DNA of 8,505 nt, from NCBI GenBank assembly GCA_050740975.1, contig JBOIEE010000058.1:1-8505 (forward strand), given 5' to 3'. Shown here piece by piece: positions 1-6,985 of the stretch. Every line of letters starts with the position of its first letter. The first letter of the stretch is position 1. Source of the stretch: JBOHHR01 sp050740975. GTDB taxonomy: Bacteria; Pseudomonadota; Gammaproteobacteria; JBOHHR01. The notes below the pieces were generated by a model. The model did no database searches and had not been told where the DNA came from. It worked only from the letters and a program-made list of their open reading frames with translations. The translations under genes and the position numbers were made by a program.

Positions 1-845
1 ACCGGCGCGAACATATCGTCTTCTTCGTCGAGTCCCGCCAAGCTCATCAGCGAATGGTCGCTTTGATCCCGGATGACGTCGACCACGTCGTCCACGGTGA
101 TCCGCCCCAGCAGTTGCCCGTGTTCATTGATCACGGCCGCCGAAAGCAAGTCCTGTTGCTCAAACAGCTTCGCCACGTCGGCCGACGGAGTGCTCACGGC
201 TATCACCTCGGTTTGGGTATCCATAACCTCACTGACAGCCGCCTCTGGATCAGCACATAGCAAGGTGGTGAGGGGAAGCACTCCCAGGTACTTGTTCTCG
301 CGATCGACGACGATCAGCGTATCGGTTTTGGCGGGCAGCTTACTTTGCCAGCGCAGGTAGCGGATAACCGTCTCCAGGGCTACGTCACTGCGTACCGTGA
401 CTACATCGATGTTCATCAACCCGCCAGCGGTGTCTTCCGGATAGGACAGTGCAGAGGCGATCCGGGTACGATTCTGGGCATTGAGTGCCTGGAGTACCTC
501 GTCGACCCTGGTGTGAGGCAGGTCTTGGAGTATGTCGGCCGCGTCATCTGTCTCCAGCTCTTTGGTGACGGCAGCGACTTCCTCCGGCTGCATCTGCTCC
601 AGTAAGGCGGTGCGCACCCCATCCTGCGCGTGCGAGAGGACATCGCCTTCCAGCTCCAGAGCGACAGAGCGCCACAGTTCATCACGCTCGCGAGTCGGAA
701 GGCTTCCCAATAAATCGGCGATCTGGGCGGGATGTAGCCCGGTTAGGGTGTCCGAAAGATGGTCGGGGTCACCACCGGCGGCCAAAATCTGCCTAACCTC
801 CCCTATTACCTCTTCCGCTCGGCTGTGATCGTCGGGGTGGCTCAT
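1..845 (-). CDS. mgtE: MgtE-family magnesium transporter, N-terminal part (runs off left edge)
   Basis: Reading leftward from the ATG at 845-843, 281 codons stay open to the window edge. Residues 1-135 form the helical MgtE N domain, acidic and rich in short Leu/Asp/Glu helices such as ETDDAADILQDLP. Residues about 136-262 are a CBS pair, entered by YPEDTAGGLMN and ending GQLLGRITVDDVVDVIRD. The last residues, LMSLAGLDEEDDMFAP, match the connecting (plug) helix that leads into the membrane pore. MgtE proteins are homodimeric Mg2+ channels of the inner membrane; their N and CBS domains bind Mg2+ and close the pore when cytosolic Mg2+ is high. The usual length is about 450 residues, so the five-helix transmembrane domain lies beyond position 1. 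The start has no strong Shine-Dalgarno, but the protein begins as expected for the family. The upstream gene on the same strand ends 107 bp away, and an extended -10 candidate in the gap suggests its own promoter. Confidence 0.93.
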   Translation of the reverse strand, partial: MSHPDDHSRAEEVIGEVRQILAAGGDPDHLSDTLTGLHPAQIADLLGSLPTRERDELWRSVALELEGDVLSHAQDGVRTALLEQMQPEEVAAVTKELETDDAADILQDLPHTRVDEVLQALNAQNRTRIASALSYPEDTAGGLMNIDVVTVRSDVALETVIRYLRWQSKLPAKTDTLIVVDRENKYLGVLPLTTLLCADPEAAVSEVMDTQTEVIAVSTPSADVAKLFEQQDLLSAAVINEHGQLLGRITVDDVVDVIRDQSDHSLMSLAGLDEEDDMFAP

Positions 846-886
846 GGATTTATCGTTCGGATTGCTTAGTTAGGAGTGAAAATTAA

Positions 887-895
887 ATTGTAGCA
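887..895 (-). promoter_or_regulatory. Candidate extended -10 promoter for mgtE
   Basis: On the minus strand this reads TGCTACAAT: a TGn extension plus TACAAT (five of six matches to TATAAT). It lies in an AT-rich stretch and would put the transcription start about 35 nt before the mgtE ATG. No convincing -35 box sits 17 nt upstream, which is tolerated in extended -10 promoters. This is a visual match only. The rest of the 846-952 gap shows only a weak 5-bp inverted repeat (CTCTG/CAGAG) with no T-run, so no terminator is called. Confidence 0.35.
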
Positions 896-952
896 ATAAG
901 TTTGGGGATCTTGCTGCGTTGTCCACTCTGGTCTACAGAGCGCCTGTACGCG

Positions 953-3457
953 TCATGGAGCGCAGGCCCAAGCAAGCACATACAGGAAACAAGCCGTAAT
1001 AAGCACCGCGTTTATACCCAGATGGACGCTGACGAGCGTCGCCAGTACCGCGCCAACGACCGAGGCACAGCCGTTAATGCCCCAAGCCCAAGCCGTGAGC
1101 TCGCCGCCATCCTGCGTGAAACCCGCCAACCCCAAGGGAAACGGCATACCCATGAACAAAGCAAGCGGCGCAATCACCGACAGCGCGAGCAGCACGCGGA
1201 TCCACTCTAAGGCGGCGCCCGATAGTGCAAAGAAAATAGGCCATCCTAATAGGTATACGAGGACTATCGAACCTAGGGCGGCGACCACCCGCCCAAGTGC
1301 TCTTTTTCGGTCACAAGCCGCCACTCCCTGGGTCAGAGCGCTGCCCATCCCGGCGAATACTAAAAACCCCGCCAAAACGACAGATACAGCGTACAAGGGA
1401 TGGGCCAAATAGAGGATCAGCTTTTGGATGAATGCGACCTCGATGAATATGAAGGCAAGCCCAATCGCGAAAAAGTAAGCCAGCACCCGCCGGGACTTGT
1501 TCTGCCGCCCGGACCGGCGCCCGATCCGAATGCCCAGCGGCAACACAATCAGGAGTACGCTGGCTGACACCGCTTGGATCAGGGTCGCGACCAGCACGAC
1601 ATATCCAAGGTCCAGCAAAGCCAGTCCGCCCACCTCGCGCAAACCGAGTAACTCCGGAAACACCGACCACTTGAAGAAATGGAAGAAATAAGGACGGTCA
1701 TCGGTGGCTGGCGCGACGTTGAATTTGTAATCGCGCAAAAAGCGCTCACTGTCGGAGCCGAGAACGGCAGTCGCAGCCTCGTAGAACAGCGGACGCTCAA
1801 GCCGATTGTAGCGGTTGGTGTCTTCGCCTTTGATACCGAAAATATAGTCAGTGTCAAACCAGCGGGCGCGACAGAAGTCTCGGATCACGCCAACCTCCTG
1901 TGCTGTAAACAGGCCGTTTTTCACCAATAAGACGCTGGCATTCCAACCGCGGACCCAGGCTATGCGTCGCTCCGCCTGTGGGATCCCCAGCGCCCGCAGC
2001 GCTTGCACCACGGTAGCGAATAGCTTGAGGTCTTCGCGCGGTGGAATGCGCACCCAGCGGGTAAAGGCGATCAGTCCCCCTGGAGCGAGGTGATGCAGAT
2101 AAGACTGAACCGCCTCCACGGTATTGGCATAGGTTTCGTTTAGGGCATAAAGACCTGCGGAAGCGGTAGTGAAGGCATCGAGCGGTGGGACCTGAATGAG
2201 ATCATAGTGTTCCTTAGACCGACTTAGGAACCCCCGGGCATCGGCGATATGCAAACGGACCCCTTCGCGCGCATAGATACCTCCGGCGAAACGCGCGTAT
2301 TGCCCGCGCACCAAAGCGACTATTTGTGGATTGAGCTCCACCGCATCGATGTGCGGTGCGCCGAAATAGATCCCCTGCAAGACATCTGCCCCGCCCCCGG
2401 CGCCAAGGATCAGCACGCGCGGTTTGGCGAGGAGGTGGTAGGCCAATGCGGATGGCACTTGATCCAGATAGGCTAATTTCTCCCGCTTTCCGTCGAAGCG
2501 GGTGATCGCGCTCATGCCCTCCCCGTCGGTAAATACCCCGAGCTGTTGTGGGGGCTCTGTGAGCGCGTTTAAACTCATGCCCGGCGCATGGCGAAAAGGC
2601 ACACGGGGGCTCTCGACCACGGTGAGCAAACCCAAGGGGCTGGAACGCTCGGTAAGCACGCGGGTGCCTATTCCCTGCAGGGTTTGGCTCAAGGACTTAT
2701 ACGCTAGAGGGGCGATCCGCCAAGCGCCAGTCGCATGGATGGCCAGAATCAAAAAACCGCCCACTACCAACATCGCCAGGGTCAGATAGCGGCGCATGCC
2801 TAAGGCTTTGGCCGCCAGCGCGCTGGCGGCTAGCGCTGCAACGCTGATCAGCGCCAGCGCGGTGAGGGGAAACACGAACGAGAGCAACCCAATAACGCCT
2901 GTCGCGCCTAAGCCCGCACCCACCAGATCCGCGGCGTAGATCAAATTTACCCGTCGCTTGAAATGCATGAGCGCAAGGCAGACGCAATTCGCGCTAAACA
3001 AGAACGGCAGCAGTAGTAAAGTATAAACCGCCCCCAGGCGCCCCCATTGGCGCTGATCCCAGACGAGCTCTAAGGGGTTGAACCCAGTGTGCTGCGCCAG
3101 CAGATAGCAAACGATAGAAGAAGCCGCTAAAAGCAAACCGTTAAGCACGAACGCGAGTGCGAAACGGCACTGGACCGCTTTACGGATCAGCGTTAGCAGA
3201 GCGCCGCTCGCGCCATAACCCAGCAAGGCCAGGCTGATGATCATGTAGGCGAAGTGATGCCATTGGATAATGGAGAACAAGCGCATCAGCAAGATCTCGT
3301 AGGCCAGCGTCGCCGCCGAGATCAGAGCCAGCGCGAGGAGAAATCCAGTCGATGGATAAGCGTCTGAAGGGTGCAAAATTGGGGCTCCGGTTACGAGGCA
3401 AGTGCGCAGGATTTTGGAGTTCGATAAATCCAAAGCGCCCGTTACGATAATCTTCAA
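953..3457 (-). CDS. Large integral membrane protein with spermidine-synthase-like domain (fused membrane/spermidine synthase family)
   Basis: This encodes up to 834 residues. About seven hydrophobic segments lie between residues 37 and 245 (first: GFLLALALISAATLAYEILL). A soluble domain covers about 260-615, and about six more membrane segments run from about 620 to the end. The soluble part has a Rossmann SAM/nucleotide-binding glycine loop, RVLILGAGGGADV (347 on), an acidic strand end (DAVELNP) and IADARGFLS, as in spermidine synthases and related methyltransferases. The aminopropyltransferase catalytic Asp segment is replaced by YDLIQVPPLDAF, so true spermidine synthesis is doubtful. The C-terminal signature MGMPFPLGLAGF...WAWGINGCASVVGAVLA is typical of these large fused proteins, whose substrate is not known to me. 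Start choice: the 3457 codon is TTG with no ribosome site; TTG at 3376 follows GGAG by 8 nt, keeps the first membrane helix and may be the real start (807 residues). It precedes mgtE on the same strand. Confidence 0.85.
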   Translation of the reverse strand: MKIIVTGALDLSNSKILRTCLVTGAPILHPSDAYPSTGFLLALALISAATLAYEILLMRLFSIIQWHHFAYMIISLALLGYGASGALLTLIRKAVQCRFALAFVLNGLLLAASSIVCYLLAQHTGFNPLELVWDQRQWGRLGAVYTLLLLPFLFSANCVCLALMHFKRRVNLIYAADLVGAGLGATGVIGLLSFVFPLTALALISVAALAASALAAKALGMRRYLTLAMLVVGGFLILAIHATGAWRIAPLAYKSLSQTLQGIGTRVLTERSSPLGLLTVVESPRVPFRHAPGMSLNALTEPPQQLGVFTDGEGMSAITRFDGKREKLAYLDQVPSALAYHLLAKPRVLILGAGGGADVLQGIYFGAPHIDAVELNPQIVALVRGQYARFAGGIYAREGVRLHIADARGFLSRSKEHYDLIQVPPLDAFTTASAGLYALNETYANTVEAVQSYLHHLAPGGLIAFTRWVRIPPREDLKLFATVVQALRALGIPQAERRIAWVRGWNASVLLVKNGLFTAQEVGVIRDFCRARWFDTDYIFGIKGEDTNRYNRLERPLFYEAATAVLGSDSERFLRDYKFNVAPATDDRPYFFHFFKWSVFPELLGLREVGGLALLDLGYVVLVATLIQAVSASVLLIVLPLGIRIGRRSGRQNKSRRVLAYFFAIGLAFIFIEVAFIQKLILYLAHPLYAVSVVLAGFLVFAGMGSALTQGVAACDRKRALGRVVAALGSIVLVYLLGWPIFFALSGAALEWIRVLLALSVIAPLALFMGMPFPLGLAGFTQDGGELTAWAWGINGCASVVGAVLATLVSVHLGINAVLITACFLYVLAWACAP
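3376..3387 (-). promoter_or_regulatory. Shine-Dalgarno candidate favouring a downstream TTG start
   Basis: On the minus strand GGAG is followed by CCCCAATT and then TTG, whose first base is 3376 (codon 28 of the longest frame). The longest frame's own start, TTG at 3457, has no purine-rich site upstream. The first hydrophobic helix begins about 10 residues after the 3376 TTG, so the shorter protein would remain complete. Confidence 0.4.
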
Positions 3458-3496
3458 ATCGGTTGAGTAGATCGCTCTGGTCGCACCTTAAGGCGC

Positions 3497-3502
3497 AGTA
3501 TA
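3497..3502 (-). promoter_or_regulatory. Candidate -10 box for the membrane protein gene
   Basis: On the minus strand this reads TATACT (five of six matches to TATAAT), inside the divergent intergenic region. No good -35 hexamer lies at 16-18 nt; TTAACC is about 20 nt away. The location is sensible, since the two genes are transcribed away from this region, but the support is weak. I could not identify a convincing promoter for the rightward res gene in the same region. Confidence 0.2.
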
Positions 3503-3557
3503 GACTTGGTGGTGGCTTTTTGGGTTAATAAGCGAACCAGGCGCGGCGAAAATCATT

Positions 3558-3562
3558 AGGAG
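3558..3562 (+). promoter_or_regulatory. Ribosome binding site of res
   Basis: AGGAG ends 11 nt before the ATG at 3574. A nearer ATG at 3567 is out of frame and stops after 10 codons, so 3574 is the res start. The protein from there begins with the LHPEFPESPY segment expected for the family. The overlapping short frame could reduce initiation at 3574, but that is speculation. Confidence 0.55.
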
Positions 3563-3573
3563 TATCATGCCTC

Positions 3574-6284
3574 ATGGCACTACATCCGGAATTCCCTGAG
3601 TCACCGTATGCCGTGCTACTGCCGGACCGGCGCTGGTTTCCGGCTGCGGAAGAGCTGCGCAGCACCGCCTACGAAAAGCTGCTTCCACCGTTGGTCGCCA
3701 CGATCCGCGTGCAAGTTTCAGCGTGGCGGAACGGGGGCTACGCCGGCGCCTCGGAGACCTCGCGCGCGCTCCTGAACTGGTGGTTCGAGACCGAGCACCT
3801 GGTCGAGCAGGCGGACGGCACGCTGTCGCCGTTCCGTTATTACTTCGCGCAACGCGAAGCGGCGGAGACGGTGATCTGGCTGCATGACGTACGTGGCGTA
3901 AAGGACAAGTTCGATCTGCTCCGGTTCGATGCCTCGGCTGCGGTCTCGGCGGGGATGTTTGACGAGGACTGGCCGCGCTATGTCGTGAAGATGGCCACAG
4001 GCAGCGGCAAGACCAAGGTGCTGTCGTTGCTCATCGCCTGGAGCTTTTTCCATAGGGTCTACGAAGCCGACTCGACGCTCGCGCGAAATTTTCTCTTGAT
4101 CGCGCCGAACATCATCGTCCTCGATCGGCTACGCGCTGATTTCGATGGGCTGCGCATCTTCTTCAACGATCCGATCCTACCGGATAACGGCCACGCGGGC
4201 CGCAATTGGCGTGACGACTTCCAGCTCACGCTGCACATTCAGGACGACGTTCGTGTTGTCCGCGAGACGGGCAACCTGTTTCTCACCAACATCCGTCGCG
4301 TTTACTTAAGCGATGTGCGCGAGCCTTCGTTGGAGGATGATGACCTGCGCGACTATTTCCTGGCGCCATTCGGCCCCAAGCCGGTCGGCAAGACGACCGA
4401 CAGCAAAACGGATCTCGGCGAAATCGTCCGCGAAATCGACGAGCTGGCCGTGTTCAATGACGAGGCGCATCACATCCACGATCCGAAGATGGCCTGGTTC
4501 AAGAGCATTCAGGACATCCACCACCGGATGCTGCAGAAGGATGGACGTTTAGCCCTGCAAGTGGACGCAACCGCCACGCCTCGGCACAACAACGGCGCCA
4601 TCTTCGTGCAAACGGTCTCGGACTATCCGCTGGTCGAGGCCATCCATCAGAACGTCGTCAAGCACCCGGTGTTGCCGGACGCCGCCAGCCGCGCCAGATT
4701 GCAGGAGCACAAGAGCGCGATCTTTACCGAGCGGTACGCTGACTATCTACGGCTCGGCATCGAGGAGTGGCGCAAGAGCTACTCCGAGCACGAGGCGCTG
4801 GGCAAGAAGGCAGTTTTGTTCGTCATGGTGGACGACACCAAGAACTGTGACGAGGTCGGCGCCTGGCTGGAAAAGACCTGTCCCGAGCTGCAACGCGCGA
4901 TCCTGGTCATTCATACTAAAAACAACGGGGAGATCTCCGAGTCGGCCACCGGCAAGAACAAGGACGACCTGGAACTGCTGCGCAAGCAGGCAAACGAGAT
5001 CGACTCCTGGGCCAGTCCACGTAAAGCCATTGTCTCCGTGCTCATGCTCAAGGAAGGCTGGGACGTGCGCAACGTCACCACCATCGTCGGTTTGCGCGCG
5101 TACGCGGCGCAAAGCAACATCCTCCCGGAGCAGACTCTGGGTCGCGGTCTACGCCGCATGTATTTCGGCTCGGACTTCCCGGAGACTGTCTCGGTCATGC
5201 GCACGCCCGCCTTCATGGAATTCGTCGAATCCATCCAGAGCGAGGGCGTCACCTTCGAGCGGGTGCCGATGGGGCCGGGCGCCGGCCGCAAGGATTCGCT
5301 CGTGGTCGAGGTGGATACCCGGAATGAGGAGAAGAATGTCGACGCACTGGACATCGAGCTACCAAGGCTTACCCGGCGCTTCAACCGCGAATACAAGGAC
5401 CTGGCGCACTCGACCCCGCGAGTTTCGACAACCCTAAGTTACCACTCAAGCCCTTCACGCCGGAGGAAACGCGCGAGATCGTCTTCAAGACCATGCTCGA
5501 CGCGGAGGTGCATCACACCATCCAGCTTGATGGCGCTGGTCTGGCGGACTATCGCTCCGTGGTTGCGTTCTTTGCCCGGCAACTGCTGAAGAAGATGCGC
5601 CTGGTGGGCGGCTACGACATGCTTTATCCCAAGGTAAAAGCCTATATGTCCGGGCATCTGTTCGCCGACTCGCCGGTCACTCTCGAAGACCCGGTGGTGC
5701 TGCGCAACCTCTCCGAGCCCGAGGCCGGGAAGATCCTGTTCGATACCTTCAAGAAAGCCATCAATGCACTCACCGTGCAGGACACCGGCACCTGCCAAAT
5801 CGAAGATCGCATCCGCCTGCGCAACACGCGGCCTTTCCGCACCGAGAATCGGCCTTACCTCGCGCCCAGGAAATCGCTGTTCAGCAAGATCGTCGGTGAG
5901 CCGAAGTCAGGAGGCTTTGAGTTGGCTTTCGCTCGCTTTCTGGACGACGCACCGGATGTAGCCGCTTTCGCCAAGAACTATCTCGCCGTCGGTTTTAAAA
6001 TCGATTACGTGAAGACCGACGGCGATCTCTCGAACTACGTCCCGGACTTTCTCGTGAAGACCACCGACGGCACGGTCTGGATCGTCGAGACCAAGGGCCG
6101 TGAGGAACTCGACCTGCCGCAGAAGATGGTGCGGCTCAAACAGTGGTGCGGGGACGCGACCAGCGCGAGCCGGGCCGAGGGCGGACCGGAATACCGATTT
6201 GTCTACGTAGATCAAGAGAGTTATGAGCAAAACCCGCCCCGGGGCTTCGCCGGGCTAGTGGTTGTTTTCCGGGATTACCAGTAA
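3574..6284 (+). pseudogene. res: Type III-like restriction enzyme Res (SF2 helicase plus PD-(D/E)xK nuclease), frameshifted
   Basis: Res subunits translocate or switch on DNA using ATP and cut it, in complex with Mod. Helicase motifs are clear: Walker A ATGSGKT (residues 141-147), DEAH (296-299), DATATP (331-336), LMLKEGWDV (490-498) and QTLGRGLRRM (520-529). The frame is correct to about codon 611 (5406), then continues out of frame and stops at 5589 as a 671-residue product with an Arg/Ser-rich tail. The family sequence resumes in another frame (DPASFDNPKLPLKPFTPEE from about 5412) and runs to the TAA at 6282-6284. Inserting one G after 5406 (GCG-GCA-CTC-GAC) restores LAALDPASF and gives about 903 residues, a normal length. 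The nuclease motif VPDF...IVETKG lies at 6039-6098, after the shift, so the in-frame product has the helicase but no nuclease. A sequencing error cannot be excluded; no slippery heptamer is visible. Confidence 0.9.
5493..6284 (+). CDS. Out-of-frame C-terminal nuclease part of Res
   Basis: From the first ATG of the shifted frame this is 263 residues; the homologous frame itself begins near 5409. It carries the helicase-to-nuclease linker and the endonuclease core: PDF at 6042-6050, 13 residues from the PD aspartate to the glutamate of ETK, with E and K at 6087-6095. This is the PD-(D/E)xK arrangement of type III Res. There is no purine-rich ribosome site before the ATG at 5493, so independent translation is unlikely. 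It is best read as the second half of the broken res gene. The stop at 6282-6284 lies 39 bp before the antitoxin start and shares its last base with a palindrome. Confidence 0.6.
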   Translation: MLDAEVHHTIQLDGAGLADYRSVVAFFARQLLKKMRLVGGYDMLYPKVKAYMSGHLFADSPVTLEDPVVLRNLSEPEAGKILFDTFKKAINALTVQDTGTCQIEDRIRLRNTRPFRTENRPYLAPRKSLFSKIVGEPKSGGFELAFARFLDDAPDVAAFAKNYLAVGFKIDYVKTDGDLSNYVPDFLVKTTDGTVWIVETKGREELDLPQKMVRLKQWCGDATSASRAEGGPEYRFVYVDQESYEQNPPRGFAGLVVVFRDYQ

Positions 6285-6305
6285 CATTAATGGATCCGTT
6301 AATGT
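6284..6305 (+). promoter_or_regulatory. 22-bp near-perfect palindrome, candidate antitoxin operator
   Basis: Arms ACATTAA and TTAATGT flank a central TGGATCCG, itself centred on the palindrome GGATCC. Of 11 symmetric pairs, 10 match. It begins on the last base of the res stop codon and ends 18 bp before the antitoxin ATG. Phd/YefM antitoxins repress their own operons by binding palindromes just upstream, so a role as operator is a reasonable inference. A promoter has not been recognised beside it. With no T-run after it, it does not look like a terminator. Confidence 0.5.
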
Positions 6306-6323
6306 CTCGATTCGGAGGCCTTT

Positions 6324-6605
6324 ATGCCCATCACCAGTGAAGACGTCATCCCGCTCAGCCGCGTGCGCGCCTCATTCACGGCGCTGGCGGAGGAGGCCCG
6401 CAGCGGTCATGAAAAGCTTATCACCCGCAATGGCGAGAGTTACGTTGCCGTGATAGACGCCCGCAGGCTGGATTACTATCACCGGCTGGAGCGTGAGCAC
6501 ATCCATCTCAACCTGCTGGAAGAAGCGCAAAAGGGGCTCGAGGATCTGCGAGCGGGCCGGGTGATGTCGGTGCAGTCGCTCAAACGCAAGCACGGCCGCT
6601 CGTGA
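6324..6605 (+). CDS. Phd/YefM-family antitoxin
   Basis: This 93-residue protein opens with the Phd/YefM DNA-binding fold: a start on VIPLSRVRASFTALAEEARSG, then the strand pair KLITRNGESYVAVIDARRLDYY. The helical C-terminus (about 55-93), LLEEAQKGLEDLRAGRV onward, is the part expected to wrap the toxin. Such antitoxins neutralise the partner by direct binding and repress the operon with it. The ATG is preceded by GGAGG (6314-6318) with 5-nt spacing, a strong ribosome site. The toxin start follows the TGA by 13 bp. The frame is intact, unlike the toxin's. The pair sits between res and mod on the same strand, so it probably shares their transcription, with possible extra control by the palindrome upstream. 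Confidence 0.88.
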   Translation: MPITSEDVIPLSRVRASFTALAEEARSGHEKLITRNGESYVAVIDARRLDYYHRLEREHIHLNLLEEAQKGLEDLRAGRVMSVQSLKRKHGRS

Positions 6606-6618
6606 CTCAGTATGGGCC

Positions 6619-6982
6619 ATGGCAAAGACGCATGTGCGGATCAGCACAAACTTCGACCGCACCCTTGATGGCGTCAAGGCTTTTCTGGAAGAAGCGGAGC
6701 CCGGCCATACTTTCCTGGCATTGCTGGACGCCTTGTTCGATCGGCTTATCCCCAACCTGCAAAGGCATCCGCGTTTGGGGCGGGATTTCCTTGCCCGCAC
6801 ACCCGGTAGCGTTGAGGGCCGTATGATTCATCAGCGCTTATCCAGGCAGATCGGCCGGGGCGAACTGCGTGAATACATTCTGGGCGACTATCTGGTACCT
6901 GCTAGAGGGCCATGATGTTACGCTGCTGGCGATCAAGCACCACCGGCAGTTGTCCTTCGATCTGCCTAAGTTCTGGGCCTGA
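6619..6982 (+). pseudogene. RelE/ParE-family toxin, frameshifted near its C-terminus
   Basis: The open frame from ATG 6619 gives 98 residues ending LVPARGP at 6915. Residues 1-91 fit a RelE/ParE toxin: VRISTNFDRTLDGVKAFLEEAE, then LIPNLQRHPRLGRDFL and GELREYILGDY. The family's conserved end is present but in the +1 frame from about 6896: YLLEGHDVTLLAIKHHRQLSFDLPKFW, with TGA at 6980-6982. The intact gene would have joined them, so 2 or 5 bases were probably lost between TAT-CTG-G (6889-6895) and TAC (6896), or one gained. The KHHRQLSFD strand belongs to the core of the fold, so the truncated product is probably inactive. RelE-type toxins cleave mRNA on the ribosome and ParE-type poison gyrase; the sequence does not say which applies. 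No good ribosome site is seen, so translation is likely coupled to the antitoxin. Confidence 0.8.
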
Positions 6983-6985
6983 CTC

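Noticed and set aside
54..828. Several plus-strand frames across 54-828
   Set aside because: All lie opposite the mgtE coding sequence, whose minus-strand translation matches the family throughout.
925..940. CTCTG/CAGAG inverted repeat between the membrane gene and mgtE
   Set aside because: The 5-bp stem is weak and has no following T-tract on the minus strand, so it is not called a terminator.
3486..3493. CCTTAAGG palindrome in the divergent intergenic region
   Set aside because: Only 8 bp and not extended by flanking symmetry; no T-run or repeat supports a terminator or operator.
3567..3599. Short out-of-frame ATG frame just before res
   Set aside because: It encodes only 10 codons and has poor 4-nt spacing from the AGGAG; a possible leader effect cannot be supported.
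4911..5396. Minus-strand 161-codon frame and plus-strand 196-codon frame (4847-5437) inside res
   Set aside because: Both are shadows in GC-rich coding DNA. Their products are low-complexity (Ser/Arg-rich), while the res frame here carries conserved helicase motifs.
5401..5412. Programmed ribosomal frameshift as an explanation for the res break
   Set aside because: No slippery heptamer or clear downstream stimulatory hairpin is seen, and restoring one G gives the exact family sequence, so a deletion or sequencing error is simpler.
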